From NCBI GenBank assembly GCA_004298465.1, contig SCRT01000007.1, positions 1 through 64,000 on the forward strand: a DNA stretch of 64,000 nucleotides, given 5' to 3'. Of this stretch, positions 37,346 through 46,489 are shown piece by piece. Position 1 is the stretch's first letter; each line of letters opens with the position of its first letter. The notes below the pieces were generated by a model, which worked only from the letters and a program-made list of their open reading frames with translations, did not search any database and was not told the DNA's origin. Origin of the DNA: Nevskiaceae bacterium. Lineage in GTDB: Bacteria; Pseudomonadota; Gammaproteobacteria; Nevskiales; Nevskiaceae. The position numbers were made by a program, and so were the translations under genes.

Positions 37346-38211
37346 TCCTCACGCTGCACACGCGCCGGCGCATGGTGAATGTCGTCGCACTCGCCCTCAG
37401 CGGTGCCGCCACCGCCATCGGACTCCTGTTCCTGGGCTGGATCCTGTGGGTCACGCTGAAAAACGGCATCAGCGCGCTCAACCTGCAGCTTTTCACGCGC
37501 ATTTCAGCCTACGGCGCGGAAGGTGGGCTGGCCAACGCCATCGTCGGCAGCGTATTCATGGACCTGCTGGCGCTGCTGCTGTGCGTGCCCATCGGCGTGC
37601 TGGCCGGCGTGTTCCTTGGCGAATATGCGAATCGCTCGAAACTCGGCAGCACCATCCGCTTCCTGAACGACATCCTGCTGTCGGCGCCGTCCATCGTGCT
37701 GGGCCTGTTCGTGTACGTGATCGTGGTGGTGCCCAGCTCGCAACTGACAGGCGGTGCGGTGTCGTTTTCCGGCGTCGCCGGCGCCATCGCACTGGCGCTG
37801 ATCGGCCTGCCGGTGATCGTGCGTACCACCGACGAAATGCTGCAGCTCGTGCCCAACACGCTACGCGAGGCGGCGCTGTCGCTCGGTGTGCCGCAATGGA
37901 AGCTGACGCTGCAGGTGCTCATGCGCGTGGCGGCCTCGGGCATCGTCACCGGCGTGCTGCTGGCACTGGCGCGGCTGGCGGGCGAAACCGCACCGCTGCT
38001 GTTCACCGCCTTCGGCAACAACTTCATGACGCTGAACCCGCTGGATGCGACCGCCAGCATCCCCGTAACGATCTACCAGTACACGAACGACCCCAACCCG
38101 GCGATGCACGCCATCGCCTGGGCCGGTGCGCTGCTGATCACGCTGCTGGTGCTGGCGCTGAGCCTGCTGGCACGCAGCTACCTGAAACGCAACCGCATTA
38201 CCTATGACTGA
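37342..38211 (+). CDS. pstA: Phosphate ABC transporter permease PstA
   Basis: The 289-residue protein has about six membrane helices and the permease loop [23 protein letters not shown], then [22 protein letters not shown]. It pairs with PstC to form the phosphate channel. Both ends overlap neighbours (4 bp with pstC, 8 bp with pstB), indicating coupled translation. Confidence 0.96.
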   Translation: MILTLHTRRRMVNVVALALSGAATAIGLLFLGWILWVTLKNGISALNLQLFTRISAYGAEGGLANAIVGSVFMDLLALLLCVPIGVLAGVFLGEYANRSKLGSTIRFLNDILLSAPSIVLGLFVYVIVVVPSSQLTGGAVSFSGVAGAIALALIGLPVIVRTTDEMLQLVPNTLREAALSLGVPQWKLTLQVLMRVAASGIVTGVLLALARLAGETAPLLFTAFGNNFMTLNPLDATASIPVTIYQYTNDPNPAMHAIAWAGALLITLLVLALSLLARSYLKRNRITYD

Positions 38212-39037
38212 AATGCTGCTCGACACCTCCTTGCCGTCGGCCACCCTCACGGAGCCTGAAAGCGTGCAAACCTCATCTCCCGCGACCACCAAACTGGCCA
38301 CGCGCGGCTTGAACTTCCATTACCGTCAGGCGCACGCGCTCAAGGACATCACGCTGGATATCCCGACGCAGCAAGTCACGGCCATCATCGGCCCGTCGGG
38401 CTGCGGCAAGTCGACGCTGCTGCGCGTGTTCAACCGCATCTACGCCGTCTACCCCGGCCAGGTCGCCACGGGCGAAGTGCTGCTGGACGGCGAAAACGTA
38501 CTCGACCCGGCCTACCCGCTGCAGCGCCTGCGTGCGCGTGTGGGCATGGTGTTCCAGAAGCCGGTGCCATTTCCCATGACCATCTTCGAGAATGTCGCCT
38601 GGGGCATCCGCCACCACGAGAAGCTCAGCAAGGCTGATATGGCCGTACGTGTGGAACAGGCCTTGCGCCGCGCTGCGCTGTGGGATGAAGTGAAGGACAA
38701 GCTCGGCCACAGCGCGCTCGGGCTTTCGGGTGGGCAACAGCAACGTCTGTGCATCGCCCGCGGCGTCGCCCTGCACCCTGAAGTGCTGCTGCTCGACGAA
38801 CCGACTTCGGCGCTTGACCCCATCGCCACCGGCCGCATCGAGCAGTTGGTGGACGAACTGAAGCAGGACTACACCATCGTCATCGTCACGCACAACATGC
38901 AACAGGCGGCTCGAATTTCCGACCGCACGGCCTTCATGTATCTGGGTGAGCTGATCGAGTACGGCGCCACCGAGCAGATCTTCACACAGCCCGACAAACG
39001 CCAGACCGAGGACTACATCTCCGGGAGATTCGGATGA
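38204..39037 (+). CDS. pstB: Phosphate ABC transporter ATP-binding protein
   Basis: The 277-residue ATPase shows Walker [14 protein letters not shown], the Q-loop [15 protein letters not shown], signature [14 protein letters not shown] and Walker [14 protein letters not shown], followed by the switch His in IVTHNMQQ. An N-terminal extension of about 30 residues precedes the usual PstB start; starting at the first ATG (38204) gives the 8-bp overlap with pstA. Confidence 0.97.
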   Translation: MTEMLLDTSLPSATLTEPESVQTSSPATTKLATRGLNFHYRQAHALKDITLDIPTQQVTAIIGPSGCGKSTLLRVFNRIYAVYPGQVATGEVLLDGENVLDPAYPLQRLRARVGMVFQKPVPFPMTIFENVAWGIRHHEKLSKADMAVRVEQALRRAALWDEVKDKLGHSALGLSGGQQQRLCIARGVALHPEVLLLDEPTSALDPIATGRIEQLVDELKQDYTIVIVTHNMQQAARISDRTAFMYLGELIEYGATEQIFTQPDKRQTEDYISGRFG

Positions 39038-39753
39038 ACACGGAAACCCACGAACACATCGTCAAGAGTTACGACACCGAGCTGGCCCGCCTGACGGGTG
39101 AAATCGTCAGCATGGGCGATTTCGCCGGCATGCAGCTCACGCGCGCCATGCAGGCACTGGCCACCCGCGACGGCATCGCCGCGCAACGGGTGATCGACAA
39201 CGACGACACCCTGGACGCCAAGGAACGCCAGATCAGCGCCGACGTGCTGCGCCTGCTGGCGCTGCGCCAGCCGTTCGCCGGCGACCTCCGCGAAGTACTG
39301 GCGGCACTGCGCATCGCCGCCGACATCGAGCGCATCGGCGACTACGCGGCCAGCGTCGCCAAGCGCTCCATCGTCCTGAACGAAAGCGCGCCGGTACCCC
39401 TGGCCACTGGCCTGCCTGCGCTGGCTACACTGGCTGGCGACATGCTGCACGACGTGCTGCATGCCTACGAAACACGTGACGCGCGCGCCGCGGCCCTGGT
39501 CTGGGAACGCGATGACAAGCTGGATGCGCGCTACACCGGGCTGTTCCGCGAACTGCTCACCTACATGATCGAAGACCCGCACAGTATCAGCGCCTGCACC
39601 CATCTGCTGTTCATCGCCAAGCACCTGGAACGCATCGGCGACCACGCCACCAACATCGCCGAGAACATCTGGTTTGCCGCCTACGGCAGCACGCTTACGG
39701 CCAAGGAAATTCAACGCATGCGCGGCGTCAGCCACCCGACAGCCCGGCCATGA
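39034..39753 (+). CDS. phoU: Phosphate transport and signalling regulator PhoU
   Basis: PhoU links Pst transport to PhoR and dampens phosphate uptake. The 239-residue helical protein has two repeats, each with the metal-binding ExxxD-type motif: [16 protein letters not shown] and [19 protein letters not shown]. The ATG overlaps the pstB stop by 4 bp. phoB and phoR are not next to it in this window. Confidence 0.97.
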   Translation: MNTETHEHIVKSYDTELARLTGEIVSMGDFAGMQLTRAMQALATRDGIAAQRVIDNDDTLDAKERQISADVLRLLALRQPFAGDLREVLAALRIAADIERIGDYAASVAKRSIVLNESAPVPLATGLPALATLAGDMLHDVLHAYETRDARAAALVWERDDKLDARYTGLFRELLTYMIEDPHSISACTHLLFIAKHLERIGDHATNIAENIWFAAYGSTLTAKEIQRMRGVSHPTARP

Positions 39754-39759
39754 AAAGCC

Positions 39760-39781
39760 GTGTTCGGCACCTGCCGAACAC
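39760..39781 (-). terminator. Hairpin terminator between the convergent phoU and CopD-like genes
   Basis: GTGTTCGGCA and TGCCGAACAC form a near-continuous perfect stem. On the minus strand it is followed by GGCTTTTC, a short T-run, so it best serves the CopD-like gene. It may also stop phoU transcripts. Confidence 0.65.
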
Positions 39782-39789
39782 GCCGCCCC

Positions 39790-40233
39790 CTAGAACACGC
39801 CGCTGAACATCAGCTTTGCGATCACCACGATCGCCACCATCATCGCCAGGATGATGCGGTGGGTATTGCGGAAGCGGCACGGGTCCATGCCGCCGTGCAG
39901 GCCCGCCCAGATCGCCCGGGCGAACACGGCGAGCACGGCGAAGGCCAGCGCCACCTTCACCAGCAGCAGCTTGCCGCCGGTGGTGGCCACGCAGGCAAAG
40001 CCGTTGCAGCGGTAGTCGAACAGGAAAAAGCCCGACAGGAACAGCAGCACGACGACCACCGGCATGAACTTGCGCGCCCGTTCCATGATCGCCGCCTCGA
40101 TGCGGTGCATCACGTCCGGTTCGAATTTCGCGTGCAGGCCTTCCAGCACCGCCACTTCGAACACCACGGCGCCGACAAACACGATGGCGCAGGAAACATG
40201 CACGAGAACTACCCACGGATACCACGCAGCCAT
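39790..40233 (-). CDS. CopD-like small integral membrane protein
   Basis: The 147-residue protein has four predicted helices: WVVLVHVSCAIVFVGAVVFE, FMPVVVVLLFLSGFFLF, KLLLVKVALAFAVLAVFARA and IILAMMVAIVVIAKLMF. Conserved-looking histidines lie in the first helix (LVHVS) and in the loop before the last (RNTHRI). The pattern fits the CopD/HemJ-like superfamily, which includes copper transporters and haem-linked proteins; the role here is unknown. The start was set at ATG 40233 because hydrophobic sequence begins there; the frame upstream to 40335 looks non-coding. It is divergent from pqqA. Confidence 0.7.
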   Translation of the reverse strand: MAAWYPWVVLVHVSCAIVFVGAVVFEVAVLEGLHAKFEPDVMHRIEAAIMERARKFMPVVVVLLFLSGFFLFDYRCNGFACVATTGGKLLLVKVALAFAVLAVFARAIWAGLHGGMDPCRFRNTHRIILAMMVAIVVIAKLMFSGVF

Positions 40234-40441
40234 TGTGTCCGCTCCTGTCTGAATGACGGCAGTTTGGGCAGGCGCCGGCACACTTGCCTTGACGACAATC
40301 ATGCTTCTCGCCGCAGGTGTCGCAATGTGAAACACTCAGCGGCACGAATGGCTTTCCATTTTCCGATCCATGCCCTGTCGTTGTGCTATAACACCCAGGC
40401 GGCTTTAAACCGCTGGTTGCACATCAACACTGGAGGCTGAA

Positions 40442-40519
40442 ATGGCTTGGAAAACCCCTGAAGTAGTCGAGATCTCGCTGGCGGCGGAAATCAACGCCTA
40501 CGCTTGCGCCGATCTGTAA
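40442..40519 (+). CDS. pqqA: PQQ precursor peptide PqqA
   Basis: This is a 25-residue open frame reading MAWKTPEVVEISLAAEIN and then AYACADL. The Glu and Tyr of the EINAY motif (E16 and Y20) are the two residues cross-linked to form pyrroloquinoline quinone. GGAGG at 40432-40436 is a good ribosome site. It is followed by a terminator-like hairpin and then pqqBCDE. Confidence 0.95.
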   Translation: MAWKTPEVVEISLAAEINAYACADL

Positions 40520-40551
40520 CGCATCACAAATACTGCTGTAACGCTGTACCG

Positions 40552-40587
40552 ATCCCGCCGCCAGAGACCCTTGTGGCGGGATTTTTT
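40552..40587 (+). terminator. Rho-independent-type hairpin between pqqA and pqqB
   Basis: ATCCCGCC pairs with GGCGGGAT across 15 bases and is followed by a T6 run, a textbook intrinsic terminator. It lies 32 bp after the pqqA stop. Partial readthrough would give much pqqA mRNA and less pqqBCDE, matching the need for more precursor than enzymes. Confidence 0.8.
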
Positions 40588-40658
40588 CAGCTCTGGGTCA
40601 GCGTTCATGAACCCGCGACGCGCACAGATAAAGCGCCTCGCATCTACCTTGGCAAGCA

Positions 40659-41579
40659 ATGAAGATCGTGATCCTGGGTGCCGGCGCCGGAGGCGGCTCC
40701 CCGCAGTGGAACTCCAACGGCCACGCCTGCAACCGCGCCCGCGCGGGCGACCCGGCCGTACCGCCACGCACGCAGGCGTCGATCGCGGCCAGCGCCGACG
40801 GCACGCACTGGTTCATCTTCAATGCCAGCCCCGACCTGCGCCAGCAGATCAACGCCACGCCCTGCCTGCACCCGCGCCACGGCCTGCGCGATACGCCCAT
40901 CAGCGGCGTGGTGCTGACAGGCGGCGACATCGACTCCATCACTGGCCTGCTCACGCTGCGGGAACGCCAGCCGCTGACGATCTACGGCACCGGCGCCACG
41001 CTCGACATCCTGGGTGCGAACAGTGTCTTTGAGGTGCTGGCGCGCGATATCGTCAAGCGCCAGCGCGTGTCGCTGGACACCCGCACGCCGCTGCTGGCAC
41101 CGGACGGCACCACCACCGGCCTGGCCATCACGCTGTTCGCCGTGCCCGGCAAGGTGCCGCTGTACATGGAAAGCACGACGGAAGTGCCGCCCATCACGGT
41201 CGGCGAGGCAACGGTTGGCGTGGGAATCTCCGACGCTGCCCACAGCGCGTATTTCATCCCCGGCTGCGCGCGCATGACCCCGGAACTCGCCGCGCGCCTG
41301 CACGGTGCCAAACTCGTGTTCTTCGACGGCACGCTGTGGCGCGACGACGAGATGATCACCTCCGGCGCCGGCACCAAGACCGGTAGCCGCATGGGCCACA
41401 TGAGCCTGAGCGGCCCGTCCGGCACGATTGCGGCCTTCGCGCCGCTCGACGTGAAACGCCGGATCTTCGTCCACATCAACAACTCGAACCCCGTCCTCAT
41501 GGCCGATGCCCCGGAACGGGCGCAAACGCAAGCCGCCGGCTGGGAAGTCGGGTACGACGGCATGGAGGTCACGCTGTGA
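40659..41579 (+). CDS. pqqB: PQQ biosynthesis protein PqqB
   Basis: PqqB is a metallo-beta-lactamase-fold protein thought to hydroxylate the tyrosine part of the processed precursor. The 306-residue protein begins MKIVILGAGAGGGSPQWNSN, the family signature. It continues with VLTGGDIDSITGLLTLRE, YFIPGCARMTPEL, VFFDGTLWRDDEM and MGHMSLSG. Length is normal. The stop overlaps pqqC by 4 bp. Confidence 0.97.
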   Translation: MKIVILGAGAGGGSPQWNSNGHACNRARAGDPAVPPRTQASIAASADGTHWFIFNASPDLRQQINATPCLHPRHGLRDTPISGVVLTGGDIDSITGLLTLRERQPLTIYGTGATLDILGANSVFEVLARDIVKRQRVSLDTRTPLLAPDGTTTGLAITLFAVPGKVPLYMESTTEVPPITVGEATVGVGISDAAHSAYFIPGCARMTPELAARLHGAKLVFFDGTLWRDDEMITSGAGTKTGSRMGHMSLSGPSGTIAAFAPLDVKRRIFVHINNSNPVLMADAPERAQTQAAGWEVGYDGMEVTL

Positions 41580-42328
41580 GCGACACCCTGATGACACCGG
41601 CGGAGCTGGAAGCCGCGCTGCGCGAGATCGGCGCCCAGCGCTACCACCGCCGCCATCCCTTCCACAAGTTGCTGCACGCCGGCCGCTTGCGGCGCGGCCA
41701 GGTACAGGCCTGGGCGCTGAACCGCTACTACTACCAGTGCCAGATTCCCGCCAAGGACGCGAGCCTGCTGGCGCGACTGCCAACGCCGGAGGAGCGCCGC
41801 GAATGGCGCTCGCGCCTCGTCGACCACGACGGCGACGCCCCCGGCACCGGCGGCATCGCTCGCTGGCTGAAGCTGACGCAAGGCGTCGGGCTGGATGACG
41901 GCTACGTCACGTCAACCGCCGGCCTGCTGCCCGGCACGCGCTTTGCCGTGGACGCCTACGTCCATTTCGTCCGCGAACGCACGATTCTCGAAGCCGTGGC
42001 TTCCTCGCTCACGGAACTGTTCGCGCCGACCATCATTTCCGAACGCATGGCCGGCATGCTGGAGCACTACGACTTCATCCGGGAGGAAACACTGGCGTAT
42101 TTCCGGCCGCGGTTGAAGCAGGCGCCAATGGATTCCGCCTACGCCCTGAACTATGTCCAGCAGCACGCGCACACGCCGGAGCAGCAGACCGCCGTGCTGG
42201 ATGCTCTGCGCTTCAAGTGCAACGTGCTGTGGTCACAGCTCGATGCACTGTATTTCGCCTACGTGGAACCTGCGATCATCCCGCCCGGCTGCTTCGTGCC
42301 GGACGACCACCACGGCACCCAGGGATGA
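41576..42328 (+). CDS. pqqC: Pyrroloquinoline-quinone synthase PqqC
   Basis: PqqC performs the final ring closure and eight-electron oxidation to PQQ using O2. The 250-residue helical-bundle protein shows HPFHKLLHAGRLRRGQVQAW, NRYYYQCQIPAKDASLLA, FVRERTILEAVASSLTELFAP and YALNYVQQHAHTPEQQ. The start is GTG at 41576, overlapping the pqqB stop (GTGA). Confidence 0.97.
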   Translation: MSDTLMTPAELEAALREIGAQRYHRRHPFHKLLHAGRLRRGQVQAWALNRYYYQCQIPAKDASLLARLPTPEERREWRSRLVDHDGDAPGTGGIARWLKLTQGVGLDDGYVTSTAGLLPGTRFAVDAYVHFVRERTILEAVASSLTELFAPTIISERMAGMLEHYDFIREETLAYFRPRLKQAPMDSAYALNYVQQHAHTPEQQTAVLDALRFKCNVLWSQLDALYFAYVEPAIIPPGCFVPDDHHGTQG

Positions 42329-42609
42329 CCCCGTCCGCCGTGACAGAAGCCGCTGTCCCGCGCCTGGGCGTCGGTGTGCGCCTGCACCACGACGCAGTGC
42401 GCGACACTTGGGGCCTGCTGGCGCCCGAACGGCTTTTCAAGCTGGACGCGCAGGCGACCGAAATCATGAAGCTCGTAGACGGCCAACGCAGTGTTGCCGG
42501 CATCGTGGACAGTCTCGTGGTGCGCTACCACGCGCCACGCGACGTCATTGCACGCGACGTGTGCGCCATGCTGCAGGGGCTGGCGGACAAGAACGTGGTG
42601 CACGCATGA
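42325..42609 (+). CDS. pqqD: PQQ peptide chaperone PqqD
   Basis: PqqD is a RiPP recognition element that presents PqqA to the radical SAM enzyme PqqE. The 94-residue protein contains PERLFKLDAQATEIMKLVDG and ARDVCAMLQGLADKNVVHA, the winged-helix RRE fold. It overlaps pqqC and pqqE by 4 bp each, consistent with complex formation. Confidence 0.95.
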   Translation: MTPSAVTEAAVPRLGVGVRLHHDAVRDTWGLLAPERLFKLDAQATEIMKLVDGQRSVAGIVDSLVVRYHAPRDVIARDVCAMLQGLADKNVVHA

Positions 42610-43739
42610 CCCCGAAAGACGCCGCTATCGGCCCCCCCATGAGCGTGATGTTCGAGTTGACACACCGCTGCCCGCTGCAGTGCCCATATTGCTCGAATCC
42701 ACTTGAACTTGAGCGTGCAAGTGCTGAATTAGAAACGCATACATTGGTACGTGTACTGGATGAATGCGCGAGCTTCGGCGTGCTGCAAGTGCACTTCTCG
42801 GGCGGCGAGCCGCTGTCGCGTTCCGACTTGCCGGAAATCGTTGCGCATGCCCATGGGCGCGGCCTGTACACGAACATCGACACTTCTGGAGTGATGCTGG
42901 ACGACACAGCGCTGGCTGCGCTTCAACAGGCCGGCATCGACCACCTGCAGATCAGCTTCCAGGACGTGGACGAAGCCGGCTGCAACCGCGTGGCGAACTT
43001 CCCCAACGCCTTCCAGCTCAAGCTCGCCGCCGCCCGGCGTGTGTCCGCCGCCGGCCTGCCGCTCACGCTCAACTTCGTCGTCTACCACGACAACATCGCC
43101 CGCGTGCCGCAGATGATCGAACTCGGGCTGGAACTCGGCGCCCAGCGCATCGAGATCGCGAACGTCCAGTACTACGGCTGGGGGCTCATCAACCGCTCCC
43201 GACTGCTGCCGACACGGGAAGAACTGCAGCACGCCACCGCCACCGTGGAAGCTGCCCGAGTCCGCCTCAAGGGCCGGCTGCGCATCGACTACGTGGTGCC
43301 GGACTACTACGCGCAGCGCCCGAAAGCCTGCATGGGCGGCTGGGCGCAGCGGCTCATCAACATTTCACCATCCGGCAAGGCGCTACCCTGCCATGCGGCC
43401 GAAACCCTGCCCGGCTTCACGTTCTGGAACGTCCGCGACCACAGCCTTGAAGACATCTGGTACCACTCGGAAGCCTTCCTGCGCTTCCGCGGCACCGCGT
43501 GGATGCCGGAACCCTGCAGATCCTGCGAACGCCGCGAGATCGACTGGGGCGGCTGTCGCTGCCAAGCCTTCGCCCTGACGGGCGACGCAGCGCGCACCGA
43601 CCCTGCCTGCGTGCTGGCCCCCGACCACGCCGTGATGCAGGCCGCCGTAGCGGAAATGGACGGCACGCAGCCCTTTGTCTATCGCGGATTCCACAACGTC
43701 GAAAAAGTGCTGAAGCTGAAGAACCTACCAACCGTTTGA
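42606..43739 (+). CDS. pqqE: Radical SAM enzyme PqqE
   Basis: PqqE forms the carbon-carbon bond between Glu and Tyr of PqqA. The 377-residue protein has the radical SAM motif ELTHRCPLQCPYCSNP (CxxxCxxC), the SAM-binding VHFSGGEPLSR, and the C-terminal SPASM cysteines (ACMGGW, LPCHAAE, PCRSCERREIDWGGCRC, ACVLAP). It begins at ATG 42606; the long frame to 42153 is out of family. It is the last gene of the operon; no pqqF or pqqG protease follows. Confidence 0.97.
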   Translation: MTPKDAAIGPPMSVMFELTHRCPLQCPYCSNPLELERASAELETHTLVRVLDECASFGVLQVHFSGGEPLSRSDLPEIVAHAHGRGLYTNIDTSGVMLDDTALAALQQAGIDHLQISFQDVDEAGCNRVANFPNAFQLKLAAARRVSAAGLPLTLNFVVYHDNIARVPQMIELGLELGAQRIEIANVQYYGWGLINRSRLLPTREELQHATATVEAARVRLKGRLRIDYVVPDYYAQRPKACMGGWAQRLINISPSGKALPCHAAETLPGFTFWNVRDHSLEDIWYHSEAFLRFRGTAWMPEPCRSCERREIDWGGCRCQAFALTGDAARTDPACVLAPDHAVMQAAVAEMDGTQPFVYRGFHNVEKVLKLKNLPTV

Positions 43740-44157
43740 CACAGCTATCCCTGATTCCAGACGCCAAACATCGCGGCCTTGAGCTTCGGGCCGTGTGGGC
43801 AGGCACAACATATTACGTTGCAAGATGGGGGGCGATTCCTGCAGCCAGTGCTACCGGGCGCTGAAAAATTAATCTGGAGTACGTTGGCTGGACGGCCGGA
43901 ATCGCCCATCCGAACAAGAGCCGGTTGCTGTACACACCGGATTCCAACAAGCCTGCCGCACTGTAAAACGAACGAAACAGTACACCGTTAAGCGGGCGTC
44001 CAGCTTTGTGTCTCTACAATGCGGAACGAACCAAGCAAGACTACTAGCCGGTTCCGCTATACGTCGCTTTTCGTCGATGGAAGCAGTAAGATGCGTCCTC
44101 GGATTTGGGGTTGCGACTTCTCAACGCACGGATACACAGAGCACCTGACACAGCGAG
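43740..44157. other. Gene-free, lower-GC gap after pqqE
   Basis: No gene or strong hairpin was found. Base composition changes here from the very GC-rich pqq genes to a more balanced one, and this continues through the transferase gene. A TACAAT at 44015-44020 could be a -10 box for the downstream gene, but no good -35 partner was seen. Confidence 0.5.
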
Positions 44158-45369
44158 ATGATCATTTCGTTCGATGCAACGTTGCTCGCCTCAATCGCAT
44201 TTGCTGTTTCATTTTGCGGCTGCGGTGCGACGCTGTGGCTGTGCCGCCGTTTCGGCTGGGGTGCTGATTCGACGATTAGCGTCCAACGCCTGCACCGCGG
44301 TTTTGTACCACGGCTAGGTGGTGTGCCGATCGGCGCGGCGTTCACGATCTCCATCCTGAGCGCATCACTGCTGTACCCGGAGCCGTGGACCCATAGCCTG
44401 TTTCTGCTGCTTGCCGTCATGCTGCCGACGTTCATCGTCGGAGTGACCGAGGACCTTACACAGCGTGTTGGGACACGCGTGCGCCTGCTCGTCACGATGC
44501 TGTCTGCTGCACTCGGCATCGGCCTGCTAGGTGCATTGCTGAACCGCATCAACATCCCGGGCGTGGATACCTTCCTTGCCTCGCACTGGGCAGCCGCAGT
44601 CATCCTCACGCTTATTGCTGGCGCCGGCGTTCCTCATGCCATCAATATCGTCGATGGTTGCAATGGTCTTTCCTCCAGCGTCGGTATTACTGTATTCATC
44701 GGATTGGGCATCCTGAGCTGGCAGCTCGGCGACACGTTCATTGCCACCACAGCCCTGATCGCCGCATGTGCGACTTTCGGGTTCACTTTATGGAACTTTC
44801 CGCTCGGCAAGATCTTCCTTGGCGATGGCGGGGCCTATTCCATGGGGGTCCTGATCGCTGAGCTCTCGATCCTGCTTATCGTCCGCCATCCACAGGTTTC
44901 AGCGTGGTTCGCGCTGCTGCTCGTCATCCACCCGGTATGGGAAGTACTATTTTCCTGCGCCCGGCGCGGTCGGCACAGCTTACGTCGGATGTTCGAACCG
45001 GATGTTCGTCATTTGCATCAACTCGTCTATCGCCGAGTCTTCGAACACGCCTTCGAGAAAGGCTCCCCGTACAGCCAAGCCTACGCCAGCGCTATGGCCG
45101 CAGCGACTTTCACGGCTTGGCATGCCACGATGCTGTTATTGGCTCTGCTGTTCTGGAATAACTCTGCTGCACTGATTGCCTGTATTCTTGGGTTCATCGT
45201 GCTTTACGGTGTGAGCTACCGTCTCCTGATGCAGCACAGATCGTTCATTACTCACGGCATTACCAAAGCGGTACAGCGACATCACGTCATGCACGCAAAA
45301 CACATGATGCAGAACGTCTTGACAGTTCCGGATAAGCAGCAACCCGTGGGCACTGATCGCGATACCTGA
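44158..45369 (+). CDS. MraY/WecA-family polyprenyl-phosphate sugar-1-phosphate transferase
   Basis: The 403-residue protein has about ten membrane helices. The visible family motifs are VPRLGGVPIG, the acidic loop GVTEDLTQRVG (one residue replaced: ED where DD is usual), NIVDGCNGLSSS, FLGDGGAYSMG and the late loop PDVRHLHQLVYRR (HLH). The enzyme would load a sugar phosphate such as GlcNAc-1-P onto undecaprenyl phosphate and start an O-antigen or exopolysaccharide chain. Base use is clearly less GC-rich than its neighbours (28 of 60 bases G or C at 44161-44220), which suggests horizontal transfer. The ribosome site is weak. Confidence 0.9.
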   Translation: MIISFDATLLASIAFAVSFCGCGATLWLCRRFGWGADSTISVQRLHRGFVPRLGGVPIGAAFTISILSASLLYPEPWTHSLFLLLAVMLPTFIVGVTEDLTQRVGTRVRLLVTMLSAALGIGLLGALLNRINIPGVDTFLASHWAAAVILTLIAGAGVPHAINIVDGCNGLSSSVGITVFIGLGILSWQLGDTFIATTALIAACATFGFTLWNFPLGKIFLGDGGAYSMGVLIAELSILLIVRHPQVSAWFALLLVIHPVWEVLFSCARRGRHSLRRMFEPDVRHLHQLVYRRVFEHAFEKGSPYSQAYASAMAAATFTAWHATMLLLALLFWNNSAALIACILGFIVLYGVSYRLLMQHRSFITHGITKAVQRHHVMHAKHMMQNVLTVPDKQQPVGTDRDT

Positions 45370-45476
45370 ATCGAGTAGACCAGTCCAACATTTCCGGTAT
45401 AGCTATTGGCCGTGACAGAAGTTTCTGTTGGCCGATACAACATAGCCGTAATGCATTCGCGCTGGGGCGTTGGCGT

Positions 45477-45750
45477 TCACGAATTCGGTATTCGCCGATC
45501 AATGAAGCTAGCTAGGAATACGCGTGCGCCGGTAGCCGCAGAGTCATCAAATGCTGGGTTACAACGATCTGCGACACAAGCCAGAATAGCGGTAATGTCT
45601 TCTGCACCAAGCTCATAAGAGCCATCCAGTATTTCCTGCTACGACATGCCTTCAGACAGTATCAATAGCACGTCGTAAACCGTAATCTTCAATCCGCGGA
45701 TACACGGACTGGTCGCCGCGCTTCCCAGGTTCCAGGGTAATCCGTTGCAT
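45477..45750 (-). pseudogene. DUF433 antitoxin gene with frameshift and stop
   Basis: A strong AGGAGG precedes ATG 45750. The frame reads MQRITLEPGKRGDQ, then needs a 1-base correction near 45709 to continue PCIRGLKITVYDVLLILSEGMS. A TAG at 45639-45641 follows and the same frame goes on QEILDGSYELGAEDITAIL to 45477. GxPCIRGxxITVYDVL, GMSxQEIL and ELxxEDI are the DUF433 antitoxin landmarks. Two independent lesions show that the gene is dead. No DUF5615 toxin partner was found downstream. 45370-45476 and 45751-45885 hold nothing else recognisable. Confidence 0.8.
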
Positions 45751-45885
45751 TCGTCGACCTCCTGCTCATGCTGCCGAAATCGAGACTCGGCAGCAATGCC
45801 GCCTTCCACCACCGCGTTCACGATAGCAGGTAACAGCACGCCGAAATTGCGGTTACATGGCAGCGCTTTCGGCAATTTCTGAAGA

Positions 45886-46479
45886 TCAGTGGCTTCGCTC
45901 GCTCCGCCCCGGCTCCGCGGCGTTCAGGTTTGCATGTTCCAGCGCGTCTAGCAGCGTTGCGCTGTCGGCGGCAAGCTGCAGGCGCGCGCGGCTTGGCGGC
46001 CGGATGAAGCCGCAGCCGACGGCGTGGTCGAGAAACGTGATGAGGCTGTCGTAGTAGCCGTTCGTGTTGAGCACGCCAACCGGCTTGTGGTGCAGGCCAA
46101 GCTGCTGGGCGGCGAGCATGTCGCCGAGCTCGTCCAGCGTGCCGTAGCCACCCGGCAGGGCAACAAAGGCGTCGGACAGATCGGCCATGAGGGCCTTGCG
46201 TTCTGCGAGCGTGTCCACCACGTGCAGTTTCGCAAGCCCTTGGTGGGCCACTTCGTGCTGCACGAGCGAAGTGGGCATGACGCCGACTACGCGGCCGCCG
46301 CCTTGCAGGACGGTGTCGGCTACCACACCCATCAAACCCTGCTGCGAGCCGCCGTAGACGAGCGCGAGCTTGCGGTGCAGGAGCTCCCGGGCGAACGCGC
46401 GCGCTGCCTGGGCCCAGGTTTCACCGACCCCCGGCGCGGAGGCGCAGAACACGCACACCGCGCGCAGGTTTGCGGCCAT
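45886..46479 (-). CDS. LOG-family protein (nucleoside 5'-monophosphate phosphoribohydrolase type)
   Basis: The 197-residue Rossmann-fold protein shows AVCVFCASAPGVGE, LVYGGSQQGLMGVVAD and the signature VALPGGYGTLDELGDMLAAQQ (PGGxGTxxE). LOG proteins cleave the base from nucleoside monophosphates; in bacteria some make cytokinins and others act in purine metabolism. The C-terminal tail beyond about residue 180 is variable. It lies 10 bp after sucB in the same direction and may be read through from the suc operon. Confidence 0.9.
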   Translation of the reverse strand: MAANLRAVCVFCASAPGVGETWAQAARAFARELLHRKLALVYGGSQQGLMGVVADTVLQGGGRVVGVMPTSLVQHEVAHQGLAKLHVVDTLAERKALMADLSDAFVALPGGYGTLDELGDMLAAQQLGLHHKPVGVLNTNGYYDSLITFLDHAVGCGFIRPPSRARLQLAADSATLLDALEHANLNAAEPGRSERSH

Positions 46480-46489
46480 CGCCAGCGCC

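Noticed and set aside
44019-44267. 82-codon frame upstream of the sugar-phosphate transferase
   Set aside because: It overlaps the transferase start in another frame, has no ribosome site or recognisable domain, and is best read as chance.
45360-45480. Possible DUF5615 toxin downstream of the DUF433 relic
   Set aside because: All three minus-strand frames were read through; none shows the expected N-terminal DENLP-type motif.
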